In this document: positions 1-7,751 of the stretch, piece after piece
Position numbering within the stretch: position 1 is the first letter of the stretch
Layout of the letters: the number at the start of each line of letters is the position of its first letter
The notes under the pieces: model-generated
Databases searched by the model: none
What the model saw: only the letters and a program-made list of their open reading frames with translations
Told to the model about the DNA's origin: nothing
Translations under genes and position numbers: made by a program
Assembly (NCBI GenBank): GCA_031423955.1
Contig: JANPGJ010000643.1
Span: 1-64,000 of the forward strand
Length of the DNA: 64,000 nt
Reading direction: 5' to 3'
From: JAEUOS01 sp031423955
GTDB taxonomy: Bacteria > Pseudomonadota > Gammaproteobacteria > Burkholderiales > JAEUOS01

Positions 1-1029
1 ATGGCGGCGCTGGCCGGCATAGGGGCCGGGTGCGGCAGCCCAGTCGCCGACCTTGACGCTGCCGGCGGCGGTCAGGATTGCCCGGCGCTCCGGCAGCAGG
101 GTGAAGTCGGTGCCGTCGCCCAGGGCGCGTGCCAGCTGCAAGGCGCTGCGCAGAAACGCCGCGGCGTCGCCTTGCGGTGCGGCTTGCGACAACACCAGCG
201 GCATGCGCGCCTCGTCGATCAGCACGGTGTCGACTTCGTCGATGATCGCCATGCACAAGCCGCGCAGGACGGTGCCGCCAGCGGCGCCGTCGGGCGCACC
301 GAGGCGACGCGCACGACGCCCGAGGTCGGTAAGCCCGCGCGGCCGCGCAACTCCGTCGCGCAGATAGTCGAACGCCAGCTCCTTGGCGCTGCAATACGTG
401 ATGTCGGCGGTGTACGCTGCACGGCGCGCGGCGCGGTCCATCGGCTGGGTGACCGCAGCCGCGGCTAGGCCGCACATGCGATAGAACTCCTGCAAGGCGT
501 CGGCGTCGCGCGAGGCCAGGTAGTCGTTGGCGGTGATCACGTGGACCGGTGTGCCGCCGAGTGCGGCTGCGGCCGCGGCTAGCGCCACCGCGACGGTCTT
601 GCCTTCGCCGGTGGCCATTTCCACCAGCTGGTTGGCGAGGAGCGCACGTGCGGCCTGGATCTGCGTCTCGAAGGGCGCGTATCCGAGCGTGTGGCGGCAC
701 GCGGCGGCGCTGAGCGTGCAGGCCTCAAGTGCCATGGAGTCATTCAGGCCGTGTCGTGCCAGGCCGCTGCGCACGGCGCGCAGTCGGACCTGCCATTGAT
801 CGTGATCGCCAACATCGATCTGCGCCGCCTGCGCGCTGACGCGCCGGGCGAAGTCCCGGTAGGCACTGCGCCGGCCGCCGGGCAGCCAATTGCGCAATGT
901 GTTCCAGGCACCGTCAAGCCGGGCCGCCAGGGCCGACGCGGCGGCGTCGGCGCGGCGTTCCGGATAATCGCCCCACAGGATGCCGGGCAGCGGCAGGCTG
1001 TGCGGCTTGTGCATGATGGCGCCTGTCAT
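1..1029 (-). CDS. SecA-like translocase ATPase, N-terminal 343 residues (runs off the left edge)
   Basis: The visible part resembles the first third of the SecA motor. It has a Walker A box ATGEGKT at about residues 139-145, an upstream FETQ glutamine motif, NDYLASRDA at about 167, ITYCSAKELAFDYLRD, and a Walker B-like IDEVDTVLIDEAR stretch. These match SecA nucleotide-binding domain 1 (canonical MRTGEGKT, TVNDYLAQRDA, DEVDSILIDEART). It is not the housekeeping SecA: the first ~110 residues have little SecA-like sequence and the Ala content is high. Family knowledge says SecA drives export through SecYEG. Here it sits 7 bp after a membrane protease/HlyD gene, so a dedicated export role is inferred. 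Start chosen at ATG 1029; a second in-frame ATG lies at 1014. The C-terminus is outside the window, so preprotein-binding and zinc domains cannot be checked. Confidence 0.85.
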   Translation of the reverse strand, partial: MTGAIMHKPHSLPLPGILWGDYPERRADAAASALAARLDGAWNTLRNWLPGGRRSAYRDFARRVSAQAAQIDVGDHDQWQVRLRAVRSGLARHGLNDSMALEACTLSAAACRHTLGYAPFETQIQAARALLANQLVEMATGEGKTVAVALAAAAAALGGTPVHVITANDYLASRDADALQEFYRMCGLAAAAVTQPMDRAARRAAYTADITYCSAKELAFDYLRDGVARPRGLTDLGRRARRLGAPDGAAGGTVLRGLCMAIIDEVDTVLIDEARMPLVLSQAAPQGDAAAFLRSALQLARALGDGTDFTLLPERRAILTAAGSVKVGDWAAAPGPYAGQRRH

Positions 1030-1036
1030 CGCGGCC

Positions 1037-3190
1037 TCAGACCTGACCCGCGGGGTTGAAATGGCGCAGCATGAGTTGGCGCATGCGGCGCAGCCAGCGC
1101 GTGCCGAGCGGCTCGTGGCCGAGGTCGAAGCGCAGCCAGACGCGGCCGCCGATGCGCTGCGGCAGCGCCGTCGGCACCGCCACATCGAGCAGGAACACCG
1201 GGTCGATGGTGCGCAGGCCGTCGCGGTCGGCGGGATCGGTGGCGAAGCGGCCGCCCGCGCGTTCGCCGAGGGCGGCGCTGGGCAGGGCGCGGGTGGCGGC
1301 CGGTGGTTGCCGTTCAAGGGTTGCGGGTAACACCAGGGCGGCGCCTTCGGCCAGACGGAGTTCGACCCGCTGGGCGCGTGCGTGGACCAGTTGCGCATCC
1401 TCCTCGGAGAGCACCGCGCGCACGTTGGCCGGGCCGGGCGTGAGGATGTAGCCGAGCATGGCGCCGCGGGCTGCGTAACTGCCGGGCAGGTCGGTGGCAT
1501 GCGGCAGCACCAGGCGCCCGGCGCTGCCGCCGCGCACCTCCAGTTGCGCAAGTTGCTGTGCGGTGCGCGCCAGTTCGGCCTCGGTGCGCTCGATGTCTTC
1601 GGCGATGTTGGCGGCCGCCAGCGGGTCGCGCAACAGCGCCGTGTATTGCTTTGCCCGGTGACCGGTCAGCTGGCTTTGCTGGCGCTCGTGATCGGCGCCG
1701 AGCGCGGGCTCGGCCAGGCGCAGCAGGACCTGGCCGGGCAGGACATCGCTGGCATCGGCAGCCGCCAGTGCATCGACGAAGCCGGCGGTTTCGGCGCGCA
1801 CCTGTGCGTGCTCCGGCGGCCACACCACACCCTGCGCCACGGTCGAACTGGGCAACGGCACGGCGAACAGGAAGATGGCGGCGCACGCCAGCGCCGTGCC
1901 GGCTAAGCCCAGCGCGCGGCGCCGGGCGGGCGCCGGCAGGCTGGACCCGACCAGGCGTGCAAGTGCGTTGGCCGGGCGGCCCAGCATCCAGGCGGCGAAC
2001 CCGATGGCGAGCGCGGCGCCGACGAGCCACGACTTCGCGCCCAGCCACAGCACCAGGGTTACCAGCAGGGCGGTGCGATAGGCCCAGGCCAGCGGCGCGT
2101 AGCAGATCAGCCATTTGTGCTCGCCGGGTGCGAACAGGTTGGCGGCCATGCCGGCCTCGCCCAGCAGCAGGCGGCGCAGCGTCGCCGCCCACCAGGCTTG
2201 GCTGCGCAGGGCCAGGTTGGGCAGGTCGAGGGTGTCGCACAGAACGTAGTACCCGTCGAAACGCAACAGCGGGTTGCCGTTGAACAGCAGGGTCGAGACC
2301 GTGCAGATGAACAATGTGACGAACGCACAATCGCGCACCAGTCCCGGCTCGACCGCCAGCCAGATGCCGGCGGCCAGCGCGGCGATTGCGAGTTCGAGCA
2401 TGATGCCGGCGGCGCTCACGATGATGCGCTCGCGGCGGCGAGTGAAGGCACTGGCGGCGGAGGCGTCGACATACGGCGCCGGGGTGAACAACAGGAGGGT
2501 GATGCCGGCTTCGCGCACGGCGCCGCCGAAACGGCGCACCGCCAGCGCGTGCGCCAGTTCATGCAGCGCCTTGATTGGCGGGTAGCACAACCACAACAGC
2601 AGGACGCTTCTTGGCGCATCCAGTTGCATGGCGGCGGCACGCAAGGCCGCGAAATTGAGGGCACAGCCAAGTCCGGCCAGCGCTACCGCAGCAGCCCACA
2701 GGGCCAGTGCCGGGACGCTGAACAGAAAGCACAGGCGCGGCTCGATGCGGTCGATCAGGCGCGTCGGGTCGAACAGCCGCAGCTTCAGGGCCAGCGGATT
2801 GATCCAGGCGCGCCGGCGCTGCCGTTGATCTTCGCCGCGGCGCTCGAACATGGCGGCCAGGTTGGGAGCACTGTCAAACTGCATCAGACCGGCGCGTTGC
2901 AGTTGCGCCAGCAGATGCAGGATATCGTCCTGGCTCGGCGCGGCATCGCCCATGCGCTCAATCAGGCTGTGCCACACCTGGTCGACGCTCAAGCTGCCGT
3001 CGCAGCGGGCGGCAAATGCGTAGGCCGGCGGATTGAGGCGCAACTGGCGGCCGCTGCCGGGGTCGCTGAGCACATGCCAGACCTTGCCGCGCACCACCTG
3101 GCGCACTACGCCGGCGCGCTCGTCCAGGCGTGCGCGCAAGCCGGCGACCCGATACCACGCGGCCGAGAGCAGCGGTTCGGCCGCGTTCAT
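1037..3190 (-). CDS. PqqD-like / M50 site-2 protease / HlyD-like fusion membrane protein
   Basis: 717 residues. Residues ~24-110 look like a PqqD-type winged-helix domain (pattern AARCDGSLSVDQVW...LLAQLQRAGLMQF). Residues ~150-420 carry several membrane segments with the zinc-protease motif HELAH (~210-214) and the second site FNGNPLLRFDGYY (~304-315) typical of M50 peptidases of the YydH/SpoIVFB type. After ~425 another membrane segment leads into a periplasmic barrel-sandwich/HlyD-like region (QGVVWPPEHAQVRAETAGFV). Known M50 enzymes cleave within or near the membrane; HlyD parts are export adaptors. The ATG at 3190 overlaps the upstream stop as ATGA, so it was preferred over a GTG at 3208. 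Translational coupling to the GAF-HlyD gene and the 7-bp gap to the SecA-like gene make one operon. Substrate unknown. Confidence 0.8.
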   Translation of the reverse strand: MNAAEPLLSAAWYRVAGLRARLDERAGVVRQVVRGKVWHVLSDPGSGRQLRLNPPAYAFAARCDGSLSVDQVWHSLIERMGDAAPSQDDILHLLAQLQRAGLMQFDSAPNLAAMFERRGEDQRQRRRAWINPLALKLRLFDPTRLIDRIEPRLCFLFSVPALALWAAAVALAGLGCALNFAALRAAAMQLDAPRSVLLLWLCYPPIKALHELAHALAVRRFGGAVREAGITLLLFTPAPYVDASAASAFTRRRERIIVSAAGIMLELAIAALAAGIWLAVEPGLVRDCAFVTLFICTVSTLLFNGNPLLRFDGYYVLCDTLDLPNLALRSQAWWAATLRRLLLGEAGMAANLFAPGEHKWLICYAPLAWAYRTALLVTLVLWLGAKSWLVGAALAIGFAAWMLGRPANALARLVGSSLPAPARRRALGLAGTALACAAIFLFAVPLPSSTVAQGVVWPPEHAQVRAETAGFVDALAAADASDVLPGQVLLRLAEPALGADHERQQSQLTGHRAKQYTALLRDPLAAANIAEDIERTEAELARTAQQLAQLEVRGGSAGRLVLPHATDLPGSYAARGAMLGYILTPGPANVRAVLSEEDAQLVHARAQRVELRLAEGAALVLPATLERQPPAATRALPSAALGERAGGRFATDPADRDGLRTIDPVFLLDVAVPTALPQRIGGRVWLRFDLGHEPLGTRWLRRMRQLMLRHFNPAGQV

Positions 3191-4611
3191 AGTCCGGCCG
3201 ACCACCACGCCAGGCGCAGGGCATCGAGCGCGCGATGGGTCAGCATCCAGAGCAGGGAGCGGCGCCCGGCCTCGATTTTCGCTACGCCGCGCAGGCCGGG
3301 CCGGACGGCCATGCTGCCGGTGGCGAGGCTGGCTTCGACTTCGAAATAGTTGCGCGCCTCGGCACTGGTGGCCATCGGCACCACCCGCAGCACCTGCAGT
3401 TCGAGACTGTGCTCCGGTGCCGCCGCCAGCACCAGGCGGCCGGACTGGCCGGGGGCGATGGCGGCAATCTCGGTTTCATCGATTTCGACGATCAGGCGAA
3501 AGCTGTCCGCCGGCGAGATCGTCAGCAGGACCTCGCCGCGGGTCACCGGCGCACCCAGGTTTTGCGACAGGTCGCCCTTGATCACCACGCCGTCGAACGG
3601 CGCCACGATCTGCGCGCGCTCAAGCTGGCTCTCGATCAGGTCGAGCATCGCTTGCGCCTCGCCGGCGCGCGCCTGGTGGATCACCATCTGGCCGCGGTCG
3701 GCGCGCGCCATCGCGCCCTTGTAGGCGTTTTCATGCTGCCGCAGTTCGCTTGCGCGGCGCCGTTGTTCGAGCTGCAGGTCTTCGCCGGCCAGTTCGGCCA
3801 GCACCTGGCCGGCGCGCACGCTGTCGCCGGCGCGCACATTGGCGCGCTGCAGGAAGCCGTCGGCCGGCGCGGCGACCACGCGCTGCACCGAGCCCTCGAT
3901 GCGCGCCGGGGCGCTGACCCGGTAGTCGAGCGGCACCATCGCAGCGCCAAGCAAGAGGAGCAGGGCGGCGCCGGCGGCGAGCTTGCTGCCGACATGGCCC
4001 GGCGCGACGATTGTCGCCACGCCCGCCTTGAGCGAGCCCGCCAGCCGCTGCCACCACGACTTGGTTGCCGCGCGCCGCAGTTCGACGAGCGGCCCGGCAA
4101 AACAGGCGGCGTCTTCGCACAATGCGACTTCACGTGCATTGAAGCCGCGTCCGCGTTCCAGGGTGATGGCGCCGACGCTTACGCGGTTGCTGATCAATGG
4201 AATCGAGCAGGCCGCACCGTCTGTGCCGGCCAGCAGGCGCTGATGGGCCAGCGTGATCAACGACGCCGCTGCAGGCGGCGCCGGGTGGATCACGCTGGTG
4301 CCCTGGTCGGTTGCTTCGTTCATCGCCGCTTCGAGCCCGGCGCCGGCGGCGCTGCGCGGATCAGGCGATTGACTGTGCGACCAGGCCAGGAGGCGCACCG
4401 AGTCACCGTCGACGAGTCCGATAGAGACGCGATCACAGCCCAGGGCTTCGGCGAGTTCGACTGCGAAGGCGGTGGCCGCGTCTTCCAGCCGCGCATGCGA
4501 CAGCAGCGTGGCCTGCAGCCCGAGCAGCAGCGCCGCGTGCCCTTCGCCGCCTGCCATGGCGGCTGCAGGGGTTGGCGGCGCCTGTGATGCGGGTATCGCA
4601 AGGGTAGTCAC
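3187..4611 (-). CDS. GAF-domain HlyD-family membrane fusion protein
   Basis: 474 residues, GTG start with GGAAGG about 6 bp upstream. Residues ~25-180 read as a cytoplasmic GAF-like sensor domain (GCDRVSIGLVDGDSVRLLAWS..., ACSIPLISNRVSVGAITLER). One transmembrane helix follows at ~208-226. The rest is a HlyD/RND-type adaptor: lipoyl half-motifs around SAPARIEGSVQRVVAAPADGFL and ARIVAPFDGVV-like QIVAPFDGVVIKGDL, with a central helical hairpin (~275-330). Adaptors of this family bridge inner-membrane exporters to outer-membrane channels. No ABC transporter, RND pump or TolC homologue lies beside it in the window; the partners are the M50-HlyD protein and the SecA paralogue. First gene of the operon as visible. 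The ligand of the GAF domain cannot be predicted. Confidence 0.82.
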   Translation of the reverse strand: MTTLAIPASQAPPTPAAAMAGGEGHAALLLGLQATLLSHARLEDAATAFAVELAEALGCDRVSIGLVDGDSVRLLAWSHSQSPDPRSAAGAGLEAAMNEATDQGTSVIHPAPPAAASLITLAHQRLLAGTDGAACSIPLISNRVSVGAITLERGRGFNAREVALCEDAACFAGPLVELRRAATKSWWQRLAGSLKAGVATIVAPGHVGSKLAAGAALLLLLGAAMVPLDYRVSAPARIEGSVQRVVAAPADGFLQRANVRAGDSVRAGQVLAELAGEDLQLEQRRRASELRQHENAYKGAMARADRGQMVIHQARAGEAQAMLDLIESQLERAQIVAPFDGVVIKGDLSQNLGAPVTRGEVLLTISPADSFRLIVEIDETEIAAIAPGQSGRLVLAAAPEHSLELQVLRVVPMATSAEARNYFEVEASLATGSMAVRPGLRGVAKIEAGRRSLLWMLTHRALDALRLAWWSAGL

Positions 4612-4923
4612 GGCACTTGCCTTCCGCGTGCCCCGGTGATCCGGTGCGCGGGCGCGCTTCGCCTGCGATGGCGCGCTGCAAAATCACCCTGTGCGTTTGA
4701 TCTGATCATGAGTCACGCCGGATCTCGGCCGGTGGTGGTTGTAGGAATGACTGTGTCGGTCCACCTGCGGCTTGCATTGCAAGCGCGCGGAACCATTCAA
4801 AGTCACTTGCCCCCGGATGTTCCACCCAGGAGGCCGCTGGCCATGCCCCGATCTGCCGCCAATTTCAGGTTCAGTTGAGCCGTTTGGGGCTTGCCGCAGG
4901 TACGCACTGCGGAACGAGCGCGC
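4612..4923. other. Intergenic region upstream of the export operon
   Basis: About 310 bp without a convincing gene. It must hold the promoter of the leftward GAF-HlyD / M50 / SecA-like operon, but no strong -35/-10 pair could be assigned. Short open frames here show no family resemblance. Confidence 0.5.
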
Positions 4924-4952
4924 AAAAAAAAGCCCGCCGGGTGGCGGGCTTT
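4924..4952 (-). terminator. Strong intrinsic terminator after the truncated pntB copy
   Basis: On the minus strand: AAAGCCCGCC, loop ACCC, GGCGGGCTTT, then further T residues (eight T in total). A 10-bp perfect stem plus U-tract placed 23 bp after the stop of the truncated pntB copy. It is much better formed than the hairpin after intact pntB and probably was the original operon terminator. Confidence 0.85.
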
Positions 4953-4975
4953 CGTGTGTCGGTCAGGCGCTACGG

Positions 4976-5182
4976 CTATAGCGCGTCAAGCGCCTTGACC
5001 ATGTCCTCCAGGCATTTCTTGGCGTCGCCGAACACCATCATGGTCTTGTCCATGTAGAACAGTTCGTTGTTCGGGCCGGCGTAGCTGGAGGCCATCGAAC
5101 GCTTGCCGGCGATCACCGTGCGCGCCTGGCTAGCCTCAATGATCTGCATGCCGAAGATCGCGCTGCCGGGAATCTTCGCCGC
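4976..5182 (-). pseudogene. Truncated second copy of the pntB 3' end (69 codons including the stop)
   Basis: This 207-bp stretch aligns without gaps to 5986-6192, the 3' end of intact pntB, with 19 mismatches by my count (about 91 percent identity). It encodes the last ~68 residues of PntB, still ending ALDAL-stop, with SMASSYAGPNNELFYMDK in place of SMASGYAGLDNELFYMDK. Homology stops abruptly at 5182/5183, 33 bp from the toxin stop codon. There is no start codon or ribosome binding site, so it is a gene fragment. Most differences are synonymous or conservative, which fits either a duplication under past selection or an incoming homologous end from a relative. Confidence 0.9.
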
Positions 5183-5215
5183 TGAAAGTACATCGCAGCA
5201 TATGTCCGCTACCCC

Positions 5216-5593
5216 CTACCAGCCGATCCGCAGCACGTCTGGAAGTGCATCGAAATGCTCATCACGGCTGAGGATAGGTATCCTGTGCTGTAACGCAAGG
5301 GCTGCGATCCATGCGTCATTCGCCGGGATCGGTTGCCCTGATTTCTTGAGCGCGGCCCGCAGCAAGGCGTAGAACACGGTCGTCTCAGTGGTGATGTCCA
5401 GAACGTCGAACTGTTGAAGATTGGCGCCAAGCCAATCCTCGTAGGTCTTTCGATGTGTCGACCCGGCGATTCCGTACCGATATTCGCCGAGCACGATCAC
5501 CGGAATCGCCGGGCGGCGATGGGTGCGCACGATCTCACCAATGCCAGGCTTCCCGTCGACAAACGCCGAAAGCGCGTTGGTGTCGATGATCAA
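5216..5593 (-). CDS. vapC: VapC-type PIN-domain toxin
   Basis: 125 residues with PIN-domain acidic residues in order: D4 (MIIDTN), E37 (VLGEYRYG), D93 (ANDAWIAA) and D111/D115 (SRDEHFD). PIN toxins are Mg-dependent ribonucleases that cleave tRNA or rRNA; the target here is unknown. Its ATG overlaps the antitoxin stop by 4 bp (ATGA), the usual translationally coupled arrangement. The module lies between two copies of the pntB 3' end. All catalytic acids are present, so it appears intact. Confidence 0.9.
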   Translation of the reverse strand: MIIDTNALSAFVDGKPGIGEIVRTHRRPAIPVIVLGEYRYGIAGSTHRKTYEDWLGANLQQFDVLDITTETTVFYALLRAALKKSGQPIPANDAWIAALALQHRIPILSRDEHFDALPDVLRIGW

Positions 5594-5850
5594 CGACGAT
5601 CCTCGGGTTCGATGACCCCGAACTCCTCGTCGATCACACTTTGTATGCGAACGGTTTCCTCGTGCAGATGCTTGAGCTTGCCAAAGCCCTGCATCCAGGG
5701 AGGCTCAGCGGCGGCGGGGCGCCTGGCCTCGGCGGCGAACTTGTCGCGCAAGGCTTCAGTGATGAAATCCTTCAGCGATTGGCCGCGCTCAGCCGCGGTG
5801 GCCTTCGCTTTGCGGAAAACCGGATCGGGGAGTTCAAGTGTCGTTTTCAT
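5590..5850 (-). CDS. vapB: VapB-type antitoxin (ribbon-helix-helix)
   Basis: 86 residues. The N-terminus MKTTLELPDPVFRKAKATA followed by AERGQSLKDFITEALRDK is the beta-strand/helix pattern of ribbon-helix-helix antitoxins (first ~45 residues). The C-terminal half, with PPWMQGFGKL and an acidic tail, would be the toxin-binding part. Antitoxins of this type neutralise the PIN toxin and repress their own promoter. A 22-bp interrupted inverted repeat starts 4 bp upstream of the ATG, a likely autoregulatory operator. The proline-rich linker is a little longer than in many short VapB proteins. Confidence 0.85.
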   Translation of the reverse strand: MKTTLELPDPVFRKAKATAAERGQSLKDFITEALRDKFAAEARRPAAAEPPWMQGFGKLKHLHEETVRIQSVIDEEFGVIEPEDRR

Positions 5851-5853
5851 ACA

Positions 5854-5875
5854 CCCATATTGCCATATTTATGGG
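5854..5875. promoter_or_regulatory. Candidate antitoxin operator (inverted repeat)
   Basis: CCCATA, ten bases, TATGGG, with an internal CCATAT direct repeat; AT-rich against the GC-rich surroundings and immediately upstream of the antitoxin start. Fits the palindromic operators bound by ribbon-helix-helix antitoxins; binding is inferred. Confidence 0.5.
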
Positions 5876-5936
5876 CGGCGCGCAGTCCTGACGCCGACAA
5901 ATCATTGCATTGATTGGACGGGTGTTTGTCTGGCTG

Positions 5937-5964
5937 CAAAAAAGCCAGCAGGGCGGCGGGCTTT
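5937..5964 (-). terminator. Weak or degenerate terminator after intact pntB
   Basis: On the minus strand AAAGCC, 12-base loop, GGCTTT followed by four more T. Sequence and position parallel the strong hairpin at 4924-4952, suggesting that the duplication also covered the terminator and that this copy has decayed. Confidence 0.45.
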
Positions 5965-5985
5965 GCGGGCGTGGGGGCATACGCG

Positions 5986-6192
5986 CTACAGCGCGTCGAG
6001 CGCCTTGACCATGTCTTCCAGGCATTTCTTGGCGTCGCCGAACACCATCATGGTCTTGTCCATGTAGAACAGCTCATTGTCCAGCCCGGCATAACCCGAG
6101 GCCATCGAACGCTTGTTGACGATCACCGTGCGCGCCTGGCTGGCCTCGATGATCGGCATGCCGAAAATCGCGCTGCCGGGAATCTTCGCCGC
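5986..6192 (-). repeat. Direct repeat: pntB 3' end, copy within the intact gene
   Basis: Partner of 4976-5182, same orientation, ~91 percent identical over 207 bp, with weaker resemblance continuing through the terminator. The two copies bound the vapBC module. Confidence 0.9.
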
Positions 6193-7413
6193 CGGATTGA
6201 CCACGTCGTTGGCGCCAAGAACGAGCACCACATCGGTCTGGCGCAGGTCGGGATTGATGTCTTCCATCTCGAACACCTGGTCATACGGGATCTCGGCTTC
6301 GGCCAGCAGCACGTTCATGTGGCCCGGCATGCGCCCGGCCACCGGGTGGATGGCGTAGCGCACCTGCACGCCTTTTTCGCCCAGCTTGTGCGCCAGTTCC
6401 TTCAAGGCATGCTGGGCGCGCGACACCGCCAGGCCGTAGCCCGGCACGATCACCACCGTCTCGGCATTGCTCATCATGAAGGCGGCGTCGTCGGGCGCGC
6501 CGCTCTTGACCGGGCGCTGTTCCTGCTTGCCGGCGGCGGCGCCGGCTTCCTGCCCGAAGCCGCCGAGGATGACGTTGATGAACGAGCGGTTCATCGCCTT
6601 GCACATGATGTAGGAGAGGATCGCGCCGCTTGACCCGACCAAGGAACCGGCGACGATCAGCATCGAGTTGTTGAGCGAGAAGCCGATGCCGGCCGCCGCC
6701 CAGCCGGAATAGGAGTTGAGCATCGACACCACCACCGGCATGTCGGCGCCGCCGATCGGGATGATGATCAGCACGCCCAGCACGAAGGCGATGGCGGTCA
6801 TGATGATGAACGGCAGCCAGCTCTGGTCATAGGTGAACCAGAGGCCGAAGCCCAGCATCGCCAGGCCCATGATGGCGTTCAAGGCGTGCTGGCCTGCGAA
6901 CATCACCGGCGCGCCCTGGAACAGGCGGAACTTGTACTTGCCGGACAGCTTGCCGAAGGCGATCACCGAACCCGAGAAGGTGATGGCGCCGACGAAAGTG
7001 CCGATGAACAACTCAAGCCGGTTGCCGTAGGGCATCAACTGGCCGGCCGGGGCGATGCCGAAGGCCGATGGCTCGGCCACCACCGCCACCGCGATGCAGA
7101 CAGCGGCCAGGCCGATCATCGAATGCATGAAGGCGACCAGTTCCGGCATCTTGGTCATTTCGACCCGCTTGGCCATGATCGCGCCGGCGCTGCCACCAAT
7201 CAGGAGCCCGCCGAATACGTAAACCATGCCCGCTGCCCGGGAATCGGCAAGCTTGACGATTAGGGCGGCGGTGGTCAGCACGGCAACCGCCATGCCGATC
7301 ATGCCAAACACATTGCCCTGGCGTGCGGTGGTCGGATGCGACAGGCCCTTCAATGCCTGAATGAAGCAGATCGAGGCGACCAGGTACAGGAGGGTGACGA
7401 CGTTGATGCTCAT
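5986..7413 (-). CDS. pntB: NAD(P) transhydrogenase subunit beta
   Basis: 475 residues, full length for PntB. The N-terminal ~270 residues contain about nine membrane helices forming the proton channel (ALKGLSHPTTARQGN, GADMPVVVSMLNSYSGWAAA). The C-terminal domain III binds NADP(H), seen in VIVPGYGLAVSRAQH, HPVAGRMPGHMNVLLAEA and VLVLGANDVVNPAA. The complex uses the proton gradient to reduce NADP+ with NADH. The ATG overlaps the pntA2 stop by 4 bp. The last 68 codons are duplicated downstream on the far side of a toxin-antitoxin module; this copy of the end may therefore be the one brought in by that event. Confidence 0.97.
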   Translation of the reverse strand: MSINVVTLLYLVASICFIQALKGLSHPTTARQGNVFGMIGMAVAVLTTAALIVKLADSRAAGMVYVFGGLLIGGSAGAIMAKRVEMTKMPELVAFMHSMIGLAAVCIAVAVVAEPSAFGIAPAGQLMPYGNRLELFIGTFVGAITFSGSVIAFGKLSGKYKFRLFQGAPVMFAGQHALNAIMGLAMLGFGLWFTYDQSWLPFIIMTAIAFVLGVLIIIPIGGADMPVVVSMLNSYSGWAAAGIGFSLNNSMLIVAGSLVGSSGAILSYIMCKAMNRSFINVILGGFGQEAGAAAGKQEQRPVKSGAPDDAAFMMSNAETVVIVPGYGLAVSRAQHALKELAHKLGEKGVQVRYAIHPVAGRMPGHMNVLLAEAEIPYDQVFEMEDINPDLRQTDVVLVLGANDVVNPAAKIPGSAIFGMPIIEASQARTVIVNKRSMASGYAGLDNELFYMDKTMMVFGDAKKCLEDMVKALDAL

Positions 7414-7727
7414 TTGTGCGCCTCCGTGGCGGCGGGCTTGTCTTTTTTCTTGAACATCTCGAGCATGCGGCGGGTCACCAGAAAGCCGCCGAACACGTTG
7501 ACCGCGGCCAACGCGACCGCGGCGGTACCCATCCAGCGCGACAGGTCGCTGGTAGTCAGTGCGGCGGCCAGCATGGCGCCGACGATGATCACCGCCGACA
7601 ATGCGTTGGTCAGCGCCATCAGCGGCGTATGCAGGGCGGGGGTGACGGTCCAGACCACGTGATAGCCGACGTAGATGGCCAGCACGAAGATGATGAGGTT
7701 GACGATGGTGGGGCTGATCGCTTCCAT
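7410..7727 (-). CDS. pntAB: NAD(P) transhydrogenase subunit alpha part 2 (membrane)
   Basis: 105 residues with three predicted membrane helices (IVNLIIFVLAIYVGYHVV; ALSAVIIVGAMLAAAL; TAAVALAAVNVFGGFLV) and a charged C-terminus, matching the detached membrane piece of PntA. In many alpha- and betaproteobacteria the alpha subunit is split in two genes, as here. It lies 24 bp after pntA1 and overlaps pntB by 4 bp. Confidence 0.95.
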   Translation of the reverse strand: MEAISPTIVNLIIFVLAIYVGYHVVWTVTPALHTPLMALTNALSAVIIVGAMLAAALTTSDLSRWMGTAAVALAAVNVFGGFLVTRRMLEMFKKKDKPAATEAHK

Positions 7728-7751
7728 GATTTTTCCTTGGCGGTTCGCGGT

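Noticed and set aside
2117..3349. 410-codon plus-strand frame across the M50 gene
   Set aside because: Gln/Gly/Arg-rich antisense shadow; the minus frame has HELAH, NPLLRFDGYY and a 4-bp overlap with its neighbour.
5183..5933. Larger mobile element or integron around vapBC
   Set aside because: No integrase, transposase, terminal inverted repeats or attC-like sites within the flanks; only the duplicated gene end is seen.
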